Source: Acanthacorydalis orientalis (taxonomy: Eukaryota > Arthropoda > Insecta > Megaloptera > Corydalidae). From it: a DNA stretch of 64,000 nucleotides. Both the position numbers and the translations under genes were made by a program. The stretch spans positions 9,948,310 to 10,012,309 of the forward strand of contig CM068322.1 of the NCBI GenBank assembly GCA_034766995.1. Direction: 5' to 3'. Shown one piece after another: positions 12,890-24,063 of the stretch. Every line of letters starts with the position of its first letter. Position 1 is the first letter of the stretch. The notes under the pieces were generated by a model, which saw nothing but the letters and a program-made list of their open reading frames with translations, was not told where the DNA came from and did not search any database.

Positions 12890-13717
12890 TATAACATTAT
12901 CATCATCATTAGCTTCTGTCAATCCACTGCTGAATAAAGGTCTCTTTCATGATTTTCCATTTTGTACGATTGAATAGCTCTCTATCACACTCATTTTTCA
13001 ATTAAAAAATATTTTCCTTATTCCACCTATTCATTGGTCTCTTTCTTAGTCTTTTCATATTCTTTGGTTCCCAGTTAATAATTTCTGTTGTTCTTCAGTT
13101 GTTTTCTATTCTTACAACATGCCCCGCCTATTTTCATTTCAGACTCCTTACACTTCCTATTATATTTGTGATTCCTGTCTGTTTTCATATCCATTTTTTT
13201 TCTTATCTCTTCTTGTCATTCCTAGCATACATCGTTCCATACTTCTCTGTTGTTTAGTGGTTGAATGATTTTAGTGTTTGGGCAAGATCTGGTAGTATAC
13301 ATTGATCAAATACTTTTTTTCTTCAGAGTGAGATTATTAATGTATATATAGAGGCGTTTCATCCAAATGCGCTCCATCCCATTTTTATTCTACTATTTAC
13401 TTCTTCATGAAATGATCCATCTTTATTCATAAGCTAGCCTAGATAAATATATTTCGTAACTTCTATTTTTTGTTACTTTTATTTCAATTTTCTTCAAACA
13501 GACAAACGCATAGAACAACACTTTTGTTTTTGCGTGGTTTATGTTTCGGCCAATTTTTTGACTGGCAACATGTGTTTCCTCTATCCTCTTTTGTAACTCT
13601 TCTGGAGTACATTCGAAAACAACTATGTCATCAGCAAACCGGAGGTGACTTAATTTTTCGCATTTTATTTCGATTCCTTCGTTCTTCCATATGTCGTTAT
13701 TCCAGTCAAGCGATTTG
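12890..13717 (-). mobile_element. Non-LTR retrotransposon fragment, 3' part of reverse transcriptase, RTE-like
   Basis: On the minus strand from 13717 an open stretch of roughly 90 codons contains LSHLRFADDIVVF, the FADD active-site motif of reverse transcriptases, followed by CTPEELQKRIEET and INHAKTKVL. Further on, interrupted by stops and frameshifts, come KDGSFHEEVNSRI, GHVVRI, a WEPKNMKRLRKRP block and a terminal QQWID. That order is usual for the C-terminus of RTE/endonuclease-RT elements. The 3' end shows ATGATGATGATAATG before a (TA)n tract, like the short tails of this clade. The 5' part is truncated by the microsatellite at 13717. The plus-strand 82-codon frame at 13470 is an antisense shadow. 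Confidence 0.8.
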
Positions 13718-13781
<64 letters not shown>

Positions 13782-13782
13782 T

Positions 13783-13808
<26 letters not shown>
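13717..13808. repeat. (TA)n compound microsatellite
   Basis: Three TA blocks separated by TTTA and TGTATGTT; marks the 5' truncation of the RTE-like fragment. Confidence 0.93.
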
Positions 13809-13813
<5 letters not shown>

Positions 13814-14096
13814 TATTATCAGCCATTATATTTGGCGTAATAAATAGTTTTAATTTATAAATAATCGATTTTAAAAGCATTGAAATTTCTATAATATTAT
13901 AAGCGTATTGACAAGAAAAATTGCTGAATCAACTTCATATTATGATTAATTAAATAGCTGGTCACTGATTTCGCTTCCATAGTCCGCTTTAACAACGCTT
14001 TTTAGAATACGTACGGGTGTTATTTAATAGACATTAAATAACAATACCGGCGGCAACATACAAGCTTTTGGAACGTACCAATCTATGTATATATAT

Positions 14097-14158
<62 letters not shown>

Positions 14159-15174
14159 ATATACATGTTTCTCTTCATCTGTGTATTTTAATTCTGGTCC
14201 TGCCGTAAATTCTGTCACATAAATAAAAGTACTGTCTTAAACAAACAAATATATACAACTACCAAGTATATATTATACTCGTAAATTAGATCTGTTGGTA
14301 CGTTCAGGTAATCAATTTTTCAATGTACGGTAGAAACAGAATAGAACAATAGAAAGAATCGAATATATTTGTAATTGATTCACATACAATTCAGATATAT
14401 TGTACTGAAAAACGCATTTATAATGTCACGTTGATTGTTTCTCAATTTATGTATACATTGAATGAATGTTACAAGAATATCAAGAGAGTATATCATACAA
14501 CAGTAAATCATTCATATTTTTTTAAAGATTCCAAATACCATTAAAGAAATGAGTAATAGGATTCGTGTATCTTTTTTTAAAACTTATAATTTCTAGTGAG
14601 CTGGGAGTTTCAATTCCAAGCATGCCTTGAATATTAAATTCAAACCTACAAATATAATTTCATTGTAAATGTACTATATATGTCTGTTTATGTTATATTA
14701 GATAAAAATTAAAAATCTTACCGCACAACAATTAATTAAACATTTGCTTAAACTACGAACTCTGTAAGAATATTTTTTTTGATAAAAATGATAAAAGAAG
14801 ATACCTAAACTTTGATTGTTCTATGAACGATAAATAAACTTATTAAAATAAACTTTGCTTATCATTGACAAAAAATATTACAGGCTATTCTTAAAATAAA
14901 AAATGGACTTTATATTTTTAAATGAATTATTTGATATATTTCTGCAAATACGAACTAATTAAAAACGGTGTTTATTATATAAAGAACGTAATTATAAAAT
15001 TTAAAAAGAATATTTAATAACATCTCTATTCAAATTTGTATTAAAATTTGTACTTCTAACGTATATCATATTCTGATCATTGATTGAAAGAGAATTTAAT
15101 AAATTAACATCGGACATTTCACAAAATTTCAATCAAAATCCGGGCAATAATTATAGACGGTTTTCATATAACAT
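13809..15174. other. AT-rich noncoding stretch
   Basis: Holds the TA tract at 14085-14165 and a small GC-richer patch at 13965-14080 (ACGTACGGGTGTTATTTAAT). Nothing recognised. Confidence 0.5.
14085..14165. repeat. (TA)n microsatellite
   Basis: TA run with CA and TG interruptions at its edges. Confidence 0.94.
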
Positions 15175-15490
15175 ACATCCTTCTGAATACAAATGCGTAT
15201 TGTACGATATGAAGAGAACCATCGTGCGAATAGAAAAGCAGGCAGCGTGAATAATTTGGAAGGCTTTTTGACGAGGAGTACCTATGTACATACAACGTAG
15301 CACACTACACGATAATGTATTGTTTTACGGACAGAAAACGGGGTCGGGACTCTGGCCATTGTGGCACTATCCGCTGTTACATTGGCAGTGGGTCTTATTA
15401 ATTATACACACACTTACACTTGACGGATGGATTCAAAGCTGTAGATTTATAGTTACCAAACTACTGTTATACCATAAGTGCTTTTGTATA
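15175..15490. other. GC-richer island with accidental frame
   Basis: From about 15180 to 15480 composition is balanced (e.g. GGGGTCGGGACTCTGGCCAT). A 129-codon frame starts at 15284, but its last third is Tyr-Ile repeats from (TA)n and the first part matches no family I know. I regard it as noncoding. Confidence 0.4.
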
Positions 15491-15501
15491 ACACTCACCT
15501 T

Positions 15502-15511
15502 TATATATATA

Positions 15512-15595
<84 letters not shown>
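15502..15595. repeat. (TA)n microsatellite
   Basis: Long TA run with a TG interruption; generates the Tyr-Ile repeat tail of the 15284 frame. Confidence 0.95.
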
Positions 15596-15597
<2 letters not shown>

Positions 15598-15611
15598 CAC
15601 GTATACAAAAA

Positions 15612-15614
<3 letters not shown>

Positions 15615-15651
<37 letters not shown>
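15615..15651. repeat. (TA)n microsatellite
   Basis: Pure TA run 20 bp after the previous one. Confidence 0.93.
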
Positions 15652-15655
<4 letters not shown>

Positions 15656-15982
15656 ATAACATTTCAAGACTAGCTCGTACCTTGTGTATTCATAATAGAG
15701 CATGTTGTATATTACCCAAATCATGTGATATTCGCATATAGAAATTTTAAAAAGACATAAAGGCATGAATGACATTATTTATATGAAATGTTGCGAGAAA
15801 AGATTAAAATATAGTCTTACCTCGTTTCAAATCATGTCGCATGTCTTGAAAATGTGGTTGTATCGTGAATAGTTTTATCATTGAATATATTTTTCGATAC
15901 ATTTATTTGTTATTTTTTTTCTGTTCTAGTATTAAGAGAAATCTCTCTTTTTTGTATTTATTTCCATTACATTAGGTAAAGA

Positions 15983-16043
15983 AAGTTATTATTGATAGAA
16001 GAAGTAGAATTGATAGAATTATTGATAGAAGATTATTATTGAT
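15983..16043 (+). repeat. ATTGATAGAAG short repeats
   Basis: ATTGATAGAA recurs three times, followed by a fourth partial ATTGATAC, in about 60 bp with TTATT spacers, directly left of the 16084 mariner. Confidence 0.6.
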
Positions 16044-16083
16044 ACATTTTTTTCTAATAATTATTGAAAAAATAAAAGTATTA

Positions 16084-17353
16084 TGTAGGTGCAAAAATAA
16101 TTGCGGTTTTTATGTATCTAGTATAAAGACGCATATATCAGTTAAAAATTATTATTAATCAAAATAAATACCATTGGTCTGCACACATTTCTACCAACGG
16201 AAAACAAATTTGTTTATTCCTACAAAATAAATTTCTTGAGTCCTGGAATTAAATAATTCATCGAAAAACCTTGAGCTGATGCTTGATCTTTGAAAATCTT
16301 CTCTCGTTTGATCTTTGAAAATCTTCTCTAAATGAAAAAAATAATAATCTGTCGGAGACAGGTTCGGAGAATAAGGTGAATGAAGAAATGTTTCATAACC
16401 CAGTTCATTTAATTTTTTTAAAGTCATTTGTGTGACGTGTAGTCAGGCGTTATCATGAAGATGAATTGGCCTTCTTCGATTAACTAATGCTAACCGTAAA
16501 CAATGCATTTTTCTCATGCATTTTCTCAATTTCCTGACAATATTTTTCTGCTGTTATTGTTTCACCGTGATTTAACAAGTTGTAGGAAATGATGCCACTT
16601 GCCATGACCACCAAACAGTGATCATAATCTTTTTTCCATGAAACTTTGGTTTAGAAAACTGTTTTGGCACTGCTTCTAAGTCTAGTCACTGTGATGAACG
16701 TTTCCGATTATTGTAAATAATCTACTTTTCATCAGATATGACAATTCAATCAAGAAAGGGATCCTTTTTGTTACGCAAATGAAGCGCAGGACAGATTTCG
16801 TATCGCCGAATTGCTTGATGTTCATTTAATTCATACGACACTAATTTATACAATTTTTTTGTTTTTCGGATTAGGCTCAAATGATCAACATTGAGTTTTT
16901 CTATCACCTCTCGAGTTGTTGTATGTGGATTCGCTTTAATAATGGTTCTTAAATCATTATTCTCTATAGATGAAGGACTTTTACGACCCTCTTCATCATC
17001 AAGGCTTTCGTTTCGATTACGAAATTTTTGAAACCAGTGTTGAGCTTTACGTTCACTAATTGACTCTTCGTCAAAAACAAATTTAATATTTCAAGCAGTT
17101 TCTGTTGCTTTACGTCCCAGTTTAAACTCATAGAATAAAATCGCGCGATTTCGCTTTTTTCCATGACTAATTTAAGAAGTTATAAGTAACAATACTAAAT
17201 AATGAAAATAATAGACCTAAGCTGAAAACAGTAGTTCTAATTTCATTTTTTAAATGATGCATCACATGACTATAACAAAAGATAACGGTAACTAGAAAAA
17301 TCGGCGCCAAACTTAAAATGATAAAAAACGCAATTATTTTTGAATCAACCTAA
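16084..17353 (-). mobile_element. Near-full-length Hsmar1/SETMAR-like mariner
   Basis: The element is about 1.27 kb, the normal mariner size. The right terminus is AATAATTGCG...TTAGGTT read on the minus strand, followed by TA; the left terminus keeps GGTGCAAAAATAATTGCGG but has lost a few bases. Subterminal TATCATTTTAAG and GGCGCC are shared with the short element at 22055. The coding strand is minus. Its protein blocks resemble the cecropia/Hsmar1 subfamily, the source of vertebrate SETMAR. Confidence 0.88.
16155..17164 (-). pseudogene. Mariner transposase, frameshifted, catalytic triad codons still visible
   Basis: In order on the minus strand: start MEKSEIARF at 17164, HTH blocks (GRKATETA, then ESLDDEEGRKSPSS), VISDEK with the first catalytic Asp near 16740, LHDNA with the second near 16465, and HSPYSPNLSPTDYYFF with the third (DD34D type) near 16375. 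The C-terminal block ends at a stop near 16155. At least one frameshift follows codon 12, and several stops occur, including one after SDEK and one after LHDNA. A short tandem duplication of TTTGAAAATCTTCTCT at 16289-16329 disrupts the segment after the third Asp. It cannot make an intact enzyme. Confidence 0.85.
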
Positions 17354-17669
17354 TACTTACATTGAAATTTAAATATTTTGATTATTTTTTTCAGTAAACT
17401 AGCTTACAAATAGGAAAATTTTACACGTAAAACTACATGTACCTCTTTTTAAAATACACATACACATTTTAAACAGTTATGTATAAAGAAATGTTTATTT
17501 TCTGTATATAGTTTTAGTTAATGTTCATACATATAATTATCAAATAATAGATATTTTAAAATTATGTCACAGAAAAATAATTCAGAAAATATTAAATTAC
17601 TTTCATTCTTTTGCCATCATATTTCTACGTGGACAAATCGTTCGCATCACCTTTTAACTGTGACATTTT

Positions 17670-17693
17670 TGACAGTGACTATTGTCACTGTCA
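17670..17693. repeat. Perfect 10-bp inverted repeat
   Basis: TGACAGTGAC, TATT, GTCACTGTCA form a perfect hairpin with a 4-base loop. It lies in an accidental open frame (17564-17770). Function unknown. Confidence 0.6.
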
Positions 17694-18358
17694 CATTGGA
17701 ATATAAAAGAATGAGTAATGAGATTCATATTCTTGATATTGAGAAAAGAGATATGAAAATGGTTTTATGATACTGAATGTCGATGAAAGTAAAGAAAACG
17801 GAAATCAATAGACTTCGGTTGAATTGCTTGTTCTTCGATAGCTTTCGATTTATTTTCAAATTTCTTTTTAACTTTAATGATCAATTTTCTCGCTAGATTT
17901 GTCACTTCTTGAAAACATTGGAGAAACAAATCAATGTTCTAACTGTTCGCTATTACTGGTGTGTAAACAGAGGTAAAATATCAATTAAATCTTTAGCAGA
18001 CAAATACTCTTTTTTATTGGCATCTTATTTTATTATAAATATTTAAAAATGTTTACTGTTTATTTTTAAAAATTAAAGAAAAATAGCTAAGATTACTTTC
18101 AAAACATCTCACTTAATAAAAATATACTATCACATAAACTTTCAAAATAGATTTATTTTTCTTTTAATTGGGATGCGCAGTAACTTTCTTAAATAATTTA
18201 TTTTTAATAATTTTTACTGCTATAGTTTATAATTGTCAAAATCAAAAAGTATTAAAAGTTCATTTTCAGAAAAATATATAAAATATTTACCTAGAATATA
18301 ATTTTGAAAATTTGAGCTCATTCAATCGAAAGTTCTTTGCATTTTCAAAATGATATAA

Positions 18359-18721
18359 CAACAGTGCGCAAATTGCGGCACGCGAGTCGCATGCGAATTC
18401 TAAAGTTATAATGTGCGGCTTTCAAGACATTATTGGGGTTCATTGCCATTTTTCACAAACTTTTATATTAATAATCTACAGTAGTAACCAATAACCAGAT
18501 TTTAAACTATCAACTGCCAAAATGAAGACTCAATCAAATTCTTCAACGAGTGGAGATTAAACATATTCTGCTTTAGTGAGTAGAACTACTACATAGTTGT
18601 ATTTTTTATTATTTATAAATACAATTTTAAAATAATATTTTCTGTGGCTCTTCAGCATTCAAAAATGTATGAAAAGTATTTTGTATGTGGCTCTTATTAT
18701 CGAATAAGTTGTTCACTCTTG
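18359..18721. mobile_element. Non-autonomous hAT-type element with perfect 8-bp target duplication
   Basis: TGATATAA occurs at 18351-18358 and again at 18722-18729, flanking 363 bp. The ends are inverted repeats: CAACAGTGCGCAAATTGCGG at the left, and CAAGAGTGAACAACTTATTC as the reverse complement of the right. Subterminal TGTGCGGCTTTC and TGTGGCTCTTATTAT are typical of hAT-like elements. An 8-bp duplication is the hAT signature. No coding capacity remains. The perfect duplication implies a younger insertion than most mariners here. Confidence 0.85.
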
Positions 18722-19059
18722 TGATATAAGTAAGATATTTTGGTAATTTTAATGTACATATTACTAGAATTCATTCAGTTATAGAACTTAATGTGAATTT
18801 TATGTATGTACCAATTAAAATTTTAAAAAATCATAAGTTGCTTTCTATAAACTGCAAATATTTTCAATTAACACCGTGTTTTTTTTTGAAATAGGAATCG
18901 AATAAAGATGATTCTTTTGTTCTATCTAATGATTATTTTTACTACTTGCTAAGAAAAATATTTGCGTTTATAAAATTTAGATACATTCACCTTTAGAGAT
19001 CCAGAAAGAAAATTGGGAAAAAATGCGTATATGTGTTTAACATCATTTTACGTTTTTAG

Positions 19060-19105
<46 letters not shown>
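19060..19105. repeat. (TG)n(TA)n microsatellite
   Basis: Short TGTG start, then a TA run. Confidence 0.92.
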
Positions 19106-19108
<3 letters not shown>

Positions 19109-19501
19109 TTCACGATTCTATTATATTCGATTTTCAAAATAATATTTTACTTCAATTAATTATTTTATTAATTAAAATTGAATTTGAAAATAATATTCCT
19201 TATTTAAAAATTTAGATGGAACTTAAATCGAAATTATTTGGAAGTTAACCCTAATATTGTTGTACTTTTAACAAATATAAGTATTGTTCTTTGTAAAAAT
19301 GTGATTTTAATATAGTTTCATATCAATGTGACTGTTTTCTTATACCAAAAAAATACAATGTTGGCATTTTATTGAATAATATACATAAATAAAATTTAAT
19401 AAAATCAAATATTTAAAATTTATGTCTATAAATTTTAAATGAAAATATATAAAGTATAGCTGAAACATAAATATTATAGTTATTAAAATTTAGTTACTTT
19501 G

Positions 19502-19502
<1 letters not shown>

Positions 19503-19538
<36 letters not shown>
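19503..19538. repeat. (TA)n microsatellite
   Basis: Pure TA run. Confidence 0.93.
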
Positions 19539-20057
19539 CTAATCTCAATAATAAAAGCAAATTGTATTTATTTAAAAAAAGATCAAAATTCAATTTATTA
19601 ATATTCAAAATTCTTAATATTTGAATTGCTATTATAATACATTTTCTATACGTAGTAAATTTCTAAGCCACTATAATTAAATTTCACGTTTGAAATTTTC
19701 ATACTAAATTACATTTCGATTTAATTTTTAATACACGAAATTAATCTAAAAAATCACATTAAATATATGTTCATTAAACATCAGAAAACATGATACGAAA
19801 AAACTTTTTTAAATTAACTTCAACGAACATTAATCAATTAAAATGACATCACTAATTAATAAACGACAATTTATCACAGCGTTGTATGATTTACTTACGG
19901 ATGACTTTGTACTCCATCAAAGTTTTTTCCGTAATTACCAATAAATTATACTTCATAATTCGTTCACTACTCATTTTTATTTTAAATATTACAAAGTCAG
20001 TCTCATATTTTAGTATGTAATTAAATTGAAGTCGTTGAAGTAATTTTAAATATTAAT

Positions 20058-20061
<4 letters not shown>

Positions 20062-20097
<36 letters not shown>
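20062..20097. repeat. (TA)n microsatellite
   Basis: Pure TA run. Confidence 0.92.
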
Positions 20098-20099
<2 letters not shown>

Positions 20100-20130
20100 G
20101 TAAAATAATTATTTTTCAATATAAAGAATT

Positions 20131-20186
20131 TTATATACAAATATACATATATATATATATATATACATATGTACATATATATATAT

Positions 20187-20230
<44 letters not shown>
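20131..20230. repeat. (TA)n compound microsatellite
   Basis: TA blocks with ACATATG and CACA interruptions over 100 bp. Confidence 0.93.
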
Positions 20231-20232
<2 letters not shown>

Positions 20233-20282
20233 AATGTACATGTGAAGGTGTATGTGAACACATGTTTATATAGATGAATCTA

Positions 20283-20400
20283 TTCTAAATATAATATAAT
20301 AAACCTCCGCTTTATGATAGTAATCCGTTCTAGATACCCCATAGTATTATGAAAGTATCGTAATATGAACCAAATATTCATTGTACATATTTTAATAATT
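20283..20400. other. Possible old transposon terminus
   Basis: CCTCCGCTTTATGATAGTAA, then TCCGTTCTAGATACCCCATA, resembles a CGCTTTATG...CCGTTCC pattern I associate with DNA-transposon ends in insects, but I cannot name the family or find a partner end. It directly adjoins the mariner at 20411. Confidence 0.25.
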
Positions 20401-20410
20401 CGTTTTATTA

Positions 20411-20922
20411 TTAAGTTAGCATGAACATAATTGCGGTTTTTGTTGTCTCAATTCTCAACTTATTTTTTTTCAATGAAAGAGTAATTTCATCGTGTTTATG
20501 TTAGTATCATTTTAAAATGCATTTTTCAGTCTACATTTTGGTAATATCAACTTGGATTTTATTATTAATTTTGATCCAAATTTGGCTATTAAATTAAATA
20601 TGAAAAAAAATCAAATAAGAGCAATTTCTTGTATGAGTTCAAAATGGGTGGTAAACTAACAGAAACTGCTCCTTAGCTAAACGATGCTTTTGGTGTAGGT
20701 ACTGTTGAGGAACATATGGTACATTGAGGGTTCCAAAAGTTTCATGCTTGGGGCGAGAACTTTGAAGATGAAGAAGGCACAACTATTTCAGTGCTTGCAC
20801 AAAAGATAGGCGTTAGTCATTTTACAGTTCTGGACCACTTAAAATAGCCAAGGAAATAAAAAAGAGATAAATGTATATAAATTTAAAGTACATAAACCGT
20901 AATTATTTTTCTACCAACCTAA
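20411..20922 (+). mobile_element. Deleted mariner, HTH-only family, copy 3
   Basis: The left end starts TTAAGTTAGC and contains ATAATTGCGGTTTTT; the right end is AATTATTTTTCTACCAACCTAA. TA lies on both sides, length 512 bp, in the opposite orientation to copies 1, 2 and 4. The plus strand shows the decayed HTH region (LNDAFGVGTVEE, then the GVSHF helix block) with several stops, and the same junction straight after the second helix unit. Confidence 0.86.
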
Positions 20923-21333
20923 TAGATCGTAAGTTGATATTTTCACTACGAAACTAAATATTTTTTCTCTTTAATAGTTAAGCTTTTAAATGTAAATATT
21001 TCATTTATTTAAATATAATTTAATTTCAGTTGACTCAATCTTAATCAGCGTGTATTTTAATCGTACAATGAAACTTATTATTAACCCTTTCAGTGCACAA
21101 TAGTTCTGATTAAGCAATTGCATGTTGTGGGACAGTTTTAGTGATAATAATATTACAAAACATTTTATTATTTCTTCGTAAAAATAATTGAAAAATAAGT
21201 AATACCAACCAAAATTGATTTAAGTTATTTATTATAATGTATATCAACTCAAAAACATGAATAATATCTTAAATATGTAGAGTAGTAAAAGATAAAAATA
21301 TAACGTGCAGAATAATCAAAATGTATACATATT

Positions 21334-21334
21334 T

Positions 21335-21410
<76 letters not shown>
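21334..21410. repeat. (CA)n(TA)n microsatellite
   Basis: A CA block of about 11 units followed by a long TA run. Confidence 0.95.
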
Positions 21411-21412
<2 letters not shown>

Positions 21413-21573
21413 AGAAACAATTTACAATGATTTCATAGTGTAGAGATGCCCATTCTAGTTATATAAAAGTATCTGAGTATTAAGCATAAAATTATTAAAA
21501 GAGTATAATTTTTCTTATGAAAGTATATTTTTTAATATTTTATTGTTATTACATGAATATTTTGGTTTACACT

Positions 21574-21680
21574 GAATTTTACTTTCACAAATGAATTTTC
21601 CTCCTTACACATCACAATTTTTTTCTGATGAAATGTTCAATAATCTATTGGAAAATTTAATCGAAGAAACGTTTATGGTA
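21574..21680. repeat. Hammerhead-like-motif repeat family, terminal fragment
   Basis: ACTTTCACAAATGAATTTTC followed by CACATCACAATTTTTT, TCTGATGAAA and TTCAATAATCTATTGG matches the first about 80 bp of the 55377 copy. A fuller copy begins about 70 bp downstream. Confidence 0.62.
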
Positions 21681-21751
21681 TGTGGAGAAAGAAAATTGGT
21701 TTCTGAATCTGTTATAAGTAATATTTTCATAAAAAGTTTTAACGTACTTCT

Positions 21752-21941
21752 GTTCTCACAAATAAATTATTTTCTCATCCTTAAAGCTACAAAAGCATTC
21801 TCAGTGGATAATGATAACGACATCGCCATGGGAATCTGCATAAGCAACAATAAGAAATGTACTATAATCATTTATTAAACATTTGTGATCTACTTTTTGT
21901 GGTTTATAGAATCATAAAATAATTCATTTGTGAAAATGAAT
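21752..21941 (+). repeat. Hammerhead-like-motif repeat family, full copy
   Basis: The left inverted end is CTCACAAATAAATTATTTTC; the right end, read in reverse complement, is TTTTCACAAATGAATTATTT. The central block ATAATGATAACGACATCGCC, then GGGAATCTGCATAAGCAAC, corresponds to the CTGAnGATG...GAAATGTGCATAAGC core. The open frame of 95 codons across 21591-21878 is accidental. Confidence 0.68.
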
Positions 21942-22054
21942 TTATCCACCAGAACACAGTGTGATTTTTCTTTTCACTATTTACCTGTATGTTGACAACA
22001 CTGCATATGAATAAAAAAAAAACAACTTAAGATAAGAATTACTATTAGTATATA

Positions 22055-22480
22055 TTAAGTTGGTGCAAAAATTATTACGGTTTTTATCATTTTAAGTATG
22101 GCGCCGAACTACTGATTTCAACTTATGTATATTGTCTTCATTCTTTAGTATTGTTGGATATAACATCTTAAATTAGTCATGAAAAAAGCAAATTCTCACG
22201 ATTTTGTTGTATGAGTTTCAATTGGGACATAAAGCGACTAAAACTGCTCGAAATATCAAATTTATGTTTGACGATGACTCAATTAGTGAACGTATATCTC
22301 AACACTAATTCCAAAAATTTCGTAATGGACACGAAAGCCTTGATGATGATCCGAAAAAACGAACAAATCCAAGACAATGTATCAACTATATCACAAATAA
22401 AAAGATGCAATTATAATTTTAAAATTGTAATTTTTTTACAATAAAACCGTAACGGTGCTTTGTTTTTATTTTCCTATTAA
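22055..22480 (+). mobile_element. Short deleted sibling of the 16084 mariner
   Basis: After TA it begins TTAAGTTGGTGCAAAAATTA, and the following TATCATTTTAAG and GGCGCCGAA match the subterminal part of the 16084-17353 element. The N-terminal HTH region is present but frameshifted; the 77-codon frame at 22211 is the same out-of-frame reading seen at 16964-17164. The catalytic region is deleted. The right end is poorly preserved (AAAACCGTAA, then ATTTTCCTATTAA), so the end coordinate is approximate. Confidence 0.78.
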
Positions 22481-23805
22481 TTAAATTAAATTGTTCTATA
22501 ATTTTAAAGAATTCCTTAAGGAACTAAAATTTGGATTCAGCAATGCAGTATTTTTCATTAAAATAATATTCATATGAACGTTCTATGAGTACTAATCATA
22601 ATTATTCATAGTCAACAAAACAATAAACAGTAATCATTAAGCTTACAGTAATGATTAATCGTTTTTGAAATCCAAAACTACGTTGTTTATACAAAGATAA
22701 CATATATATTTATTATGGAATAAAATCATTAAATTGTCATAAATACATACTGCATTCTAAATGCAATATTTATTCTCTCTTTTACAATATGAGATATAAA
22801 TCATAATTATGTAAAAATGCAACAGGCACGTACAACAAAAAAGATTACGACCGATTTATATTGCATAGAATTATAACTCCCAGTGAGAACAATTGTCATT
22901 AGCATTCCTAGTATTTCTAATGCCAACAAAACTCGCTTGTTGTTTGCAATATGAAACCTGTGCATTTCTCTTATGTGTTAATTTATAATTTCAATTCAAT
23001 GTAAAGAAAAATAATTTTGAAATTCTTAAAATAAATTGTATGTACTTGTACAAACAGTAAAATTATCATTACAAAATATTTTAACATTGGTCTAGTTGTT
23101 TTTTTGCTCAGAATTTCAACTTAATAATCCTTCGGCAGTAATTATATTGACACTAATAACATGTCGAAAACAAAAAAAATACTCACATACTAACAATAAG
23201 AGATCAAACAATTTATAAATATTTTTGTAGTATGATAATGATTTTTAAATATATTAGTATTAATAGATGTTTGAACACAGTGATCCTAGTAAAATAAATT
23301 ATTGTTACAAATAAAATTTCCACATAAGCTTAGATATATTTACAGTTTATAAAATTTAAAAAATAAATATACTAAGAGTGAATTTATATTAAATATATAT
23401 TCTTCTCAATATTCATCATTTGAAAATGGATTCTTCAATACATATTTCAATTATAGAAAAAAAATATTATTTGGTTAATGATAAGTATTTTTTATTATTA
23501 ATATTTTGTAATGAAGAAATTTTCTAAGTATCAATATTTTTGATAATGGAAGCAATATAATACAAAAATAATGTATCGATAATCACGTAACAAATCAAGT
23601 TGGAATATTGTTTCATTAAGAAAGCAGTTTTAACGAGGGCATGATGAAATTCAATTTCATTAGAATTTGAAATATAGAGCTGAAATTGTTAACGATCGAC
23701 AGAATGTACAAAATGTTCGATAAAATACGATTTCAATTTATTTAATTCGTTAGTTTTAACGATTTCGAGAATATTTATATAATGTCAATATTTGTTTTTG
23801 TCAAT

Positions 23806-23857
<52 letters not shown>

Positions 23858-24063
23858 TATAGCGAGTAAGAATGTATGTGCGTGCAAACGTTTGTATTTA
23901 TATGTTTTAAGAAAGGATGATTATTAAAATCGCTCTAATTAAAAAAATTAATTAACATGCGTAGCTTGTTTTCTTTAATAATATAATTAAACAGAGTTTT
24001 TAAAAATCTCTCATAAGTATTTTAATTGTAGTAATATCATTAATAGATATTTTTTTGAAAATA
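22481..24063. other. AT-rich noncoding stretch
   Basis: One TA tract and a slightly GC-richer patch at 22805-22970. No gene seen. Confidence 0.55.
23808..23855. repeat. (TA)n microsatellite
   Basis: Pure TA run. Confidence 0.94.

Larger units (their letters stand above)
18730..20061. other. AT-rich noncoding stretch
   Basis: Two TA tracts; otherwise nothing recognised. Confidence 0.55.

Noticed and set aside
15284..15673. 129-codon frame
   Set aside because: One third is microsatellite translation and the rest resembles no protein family known to me.
21591..21878. 95-codon frame
   Set aside because: It spans two copies of the inverted-end repeat and has no family resemblance.
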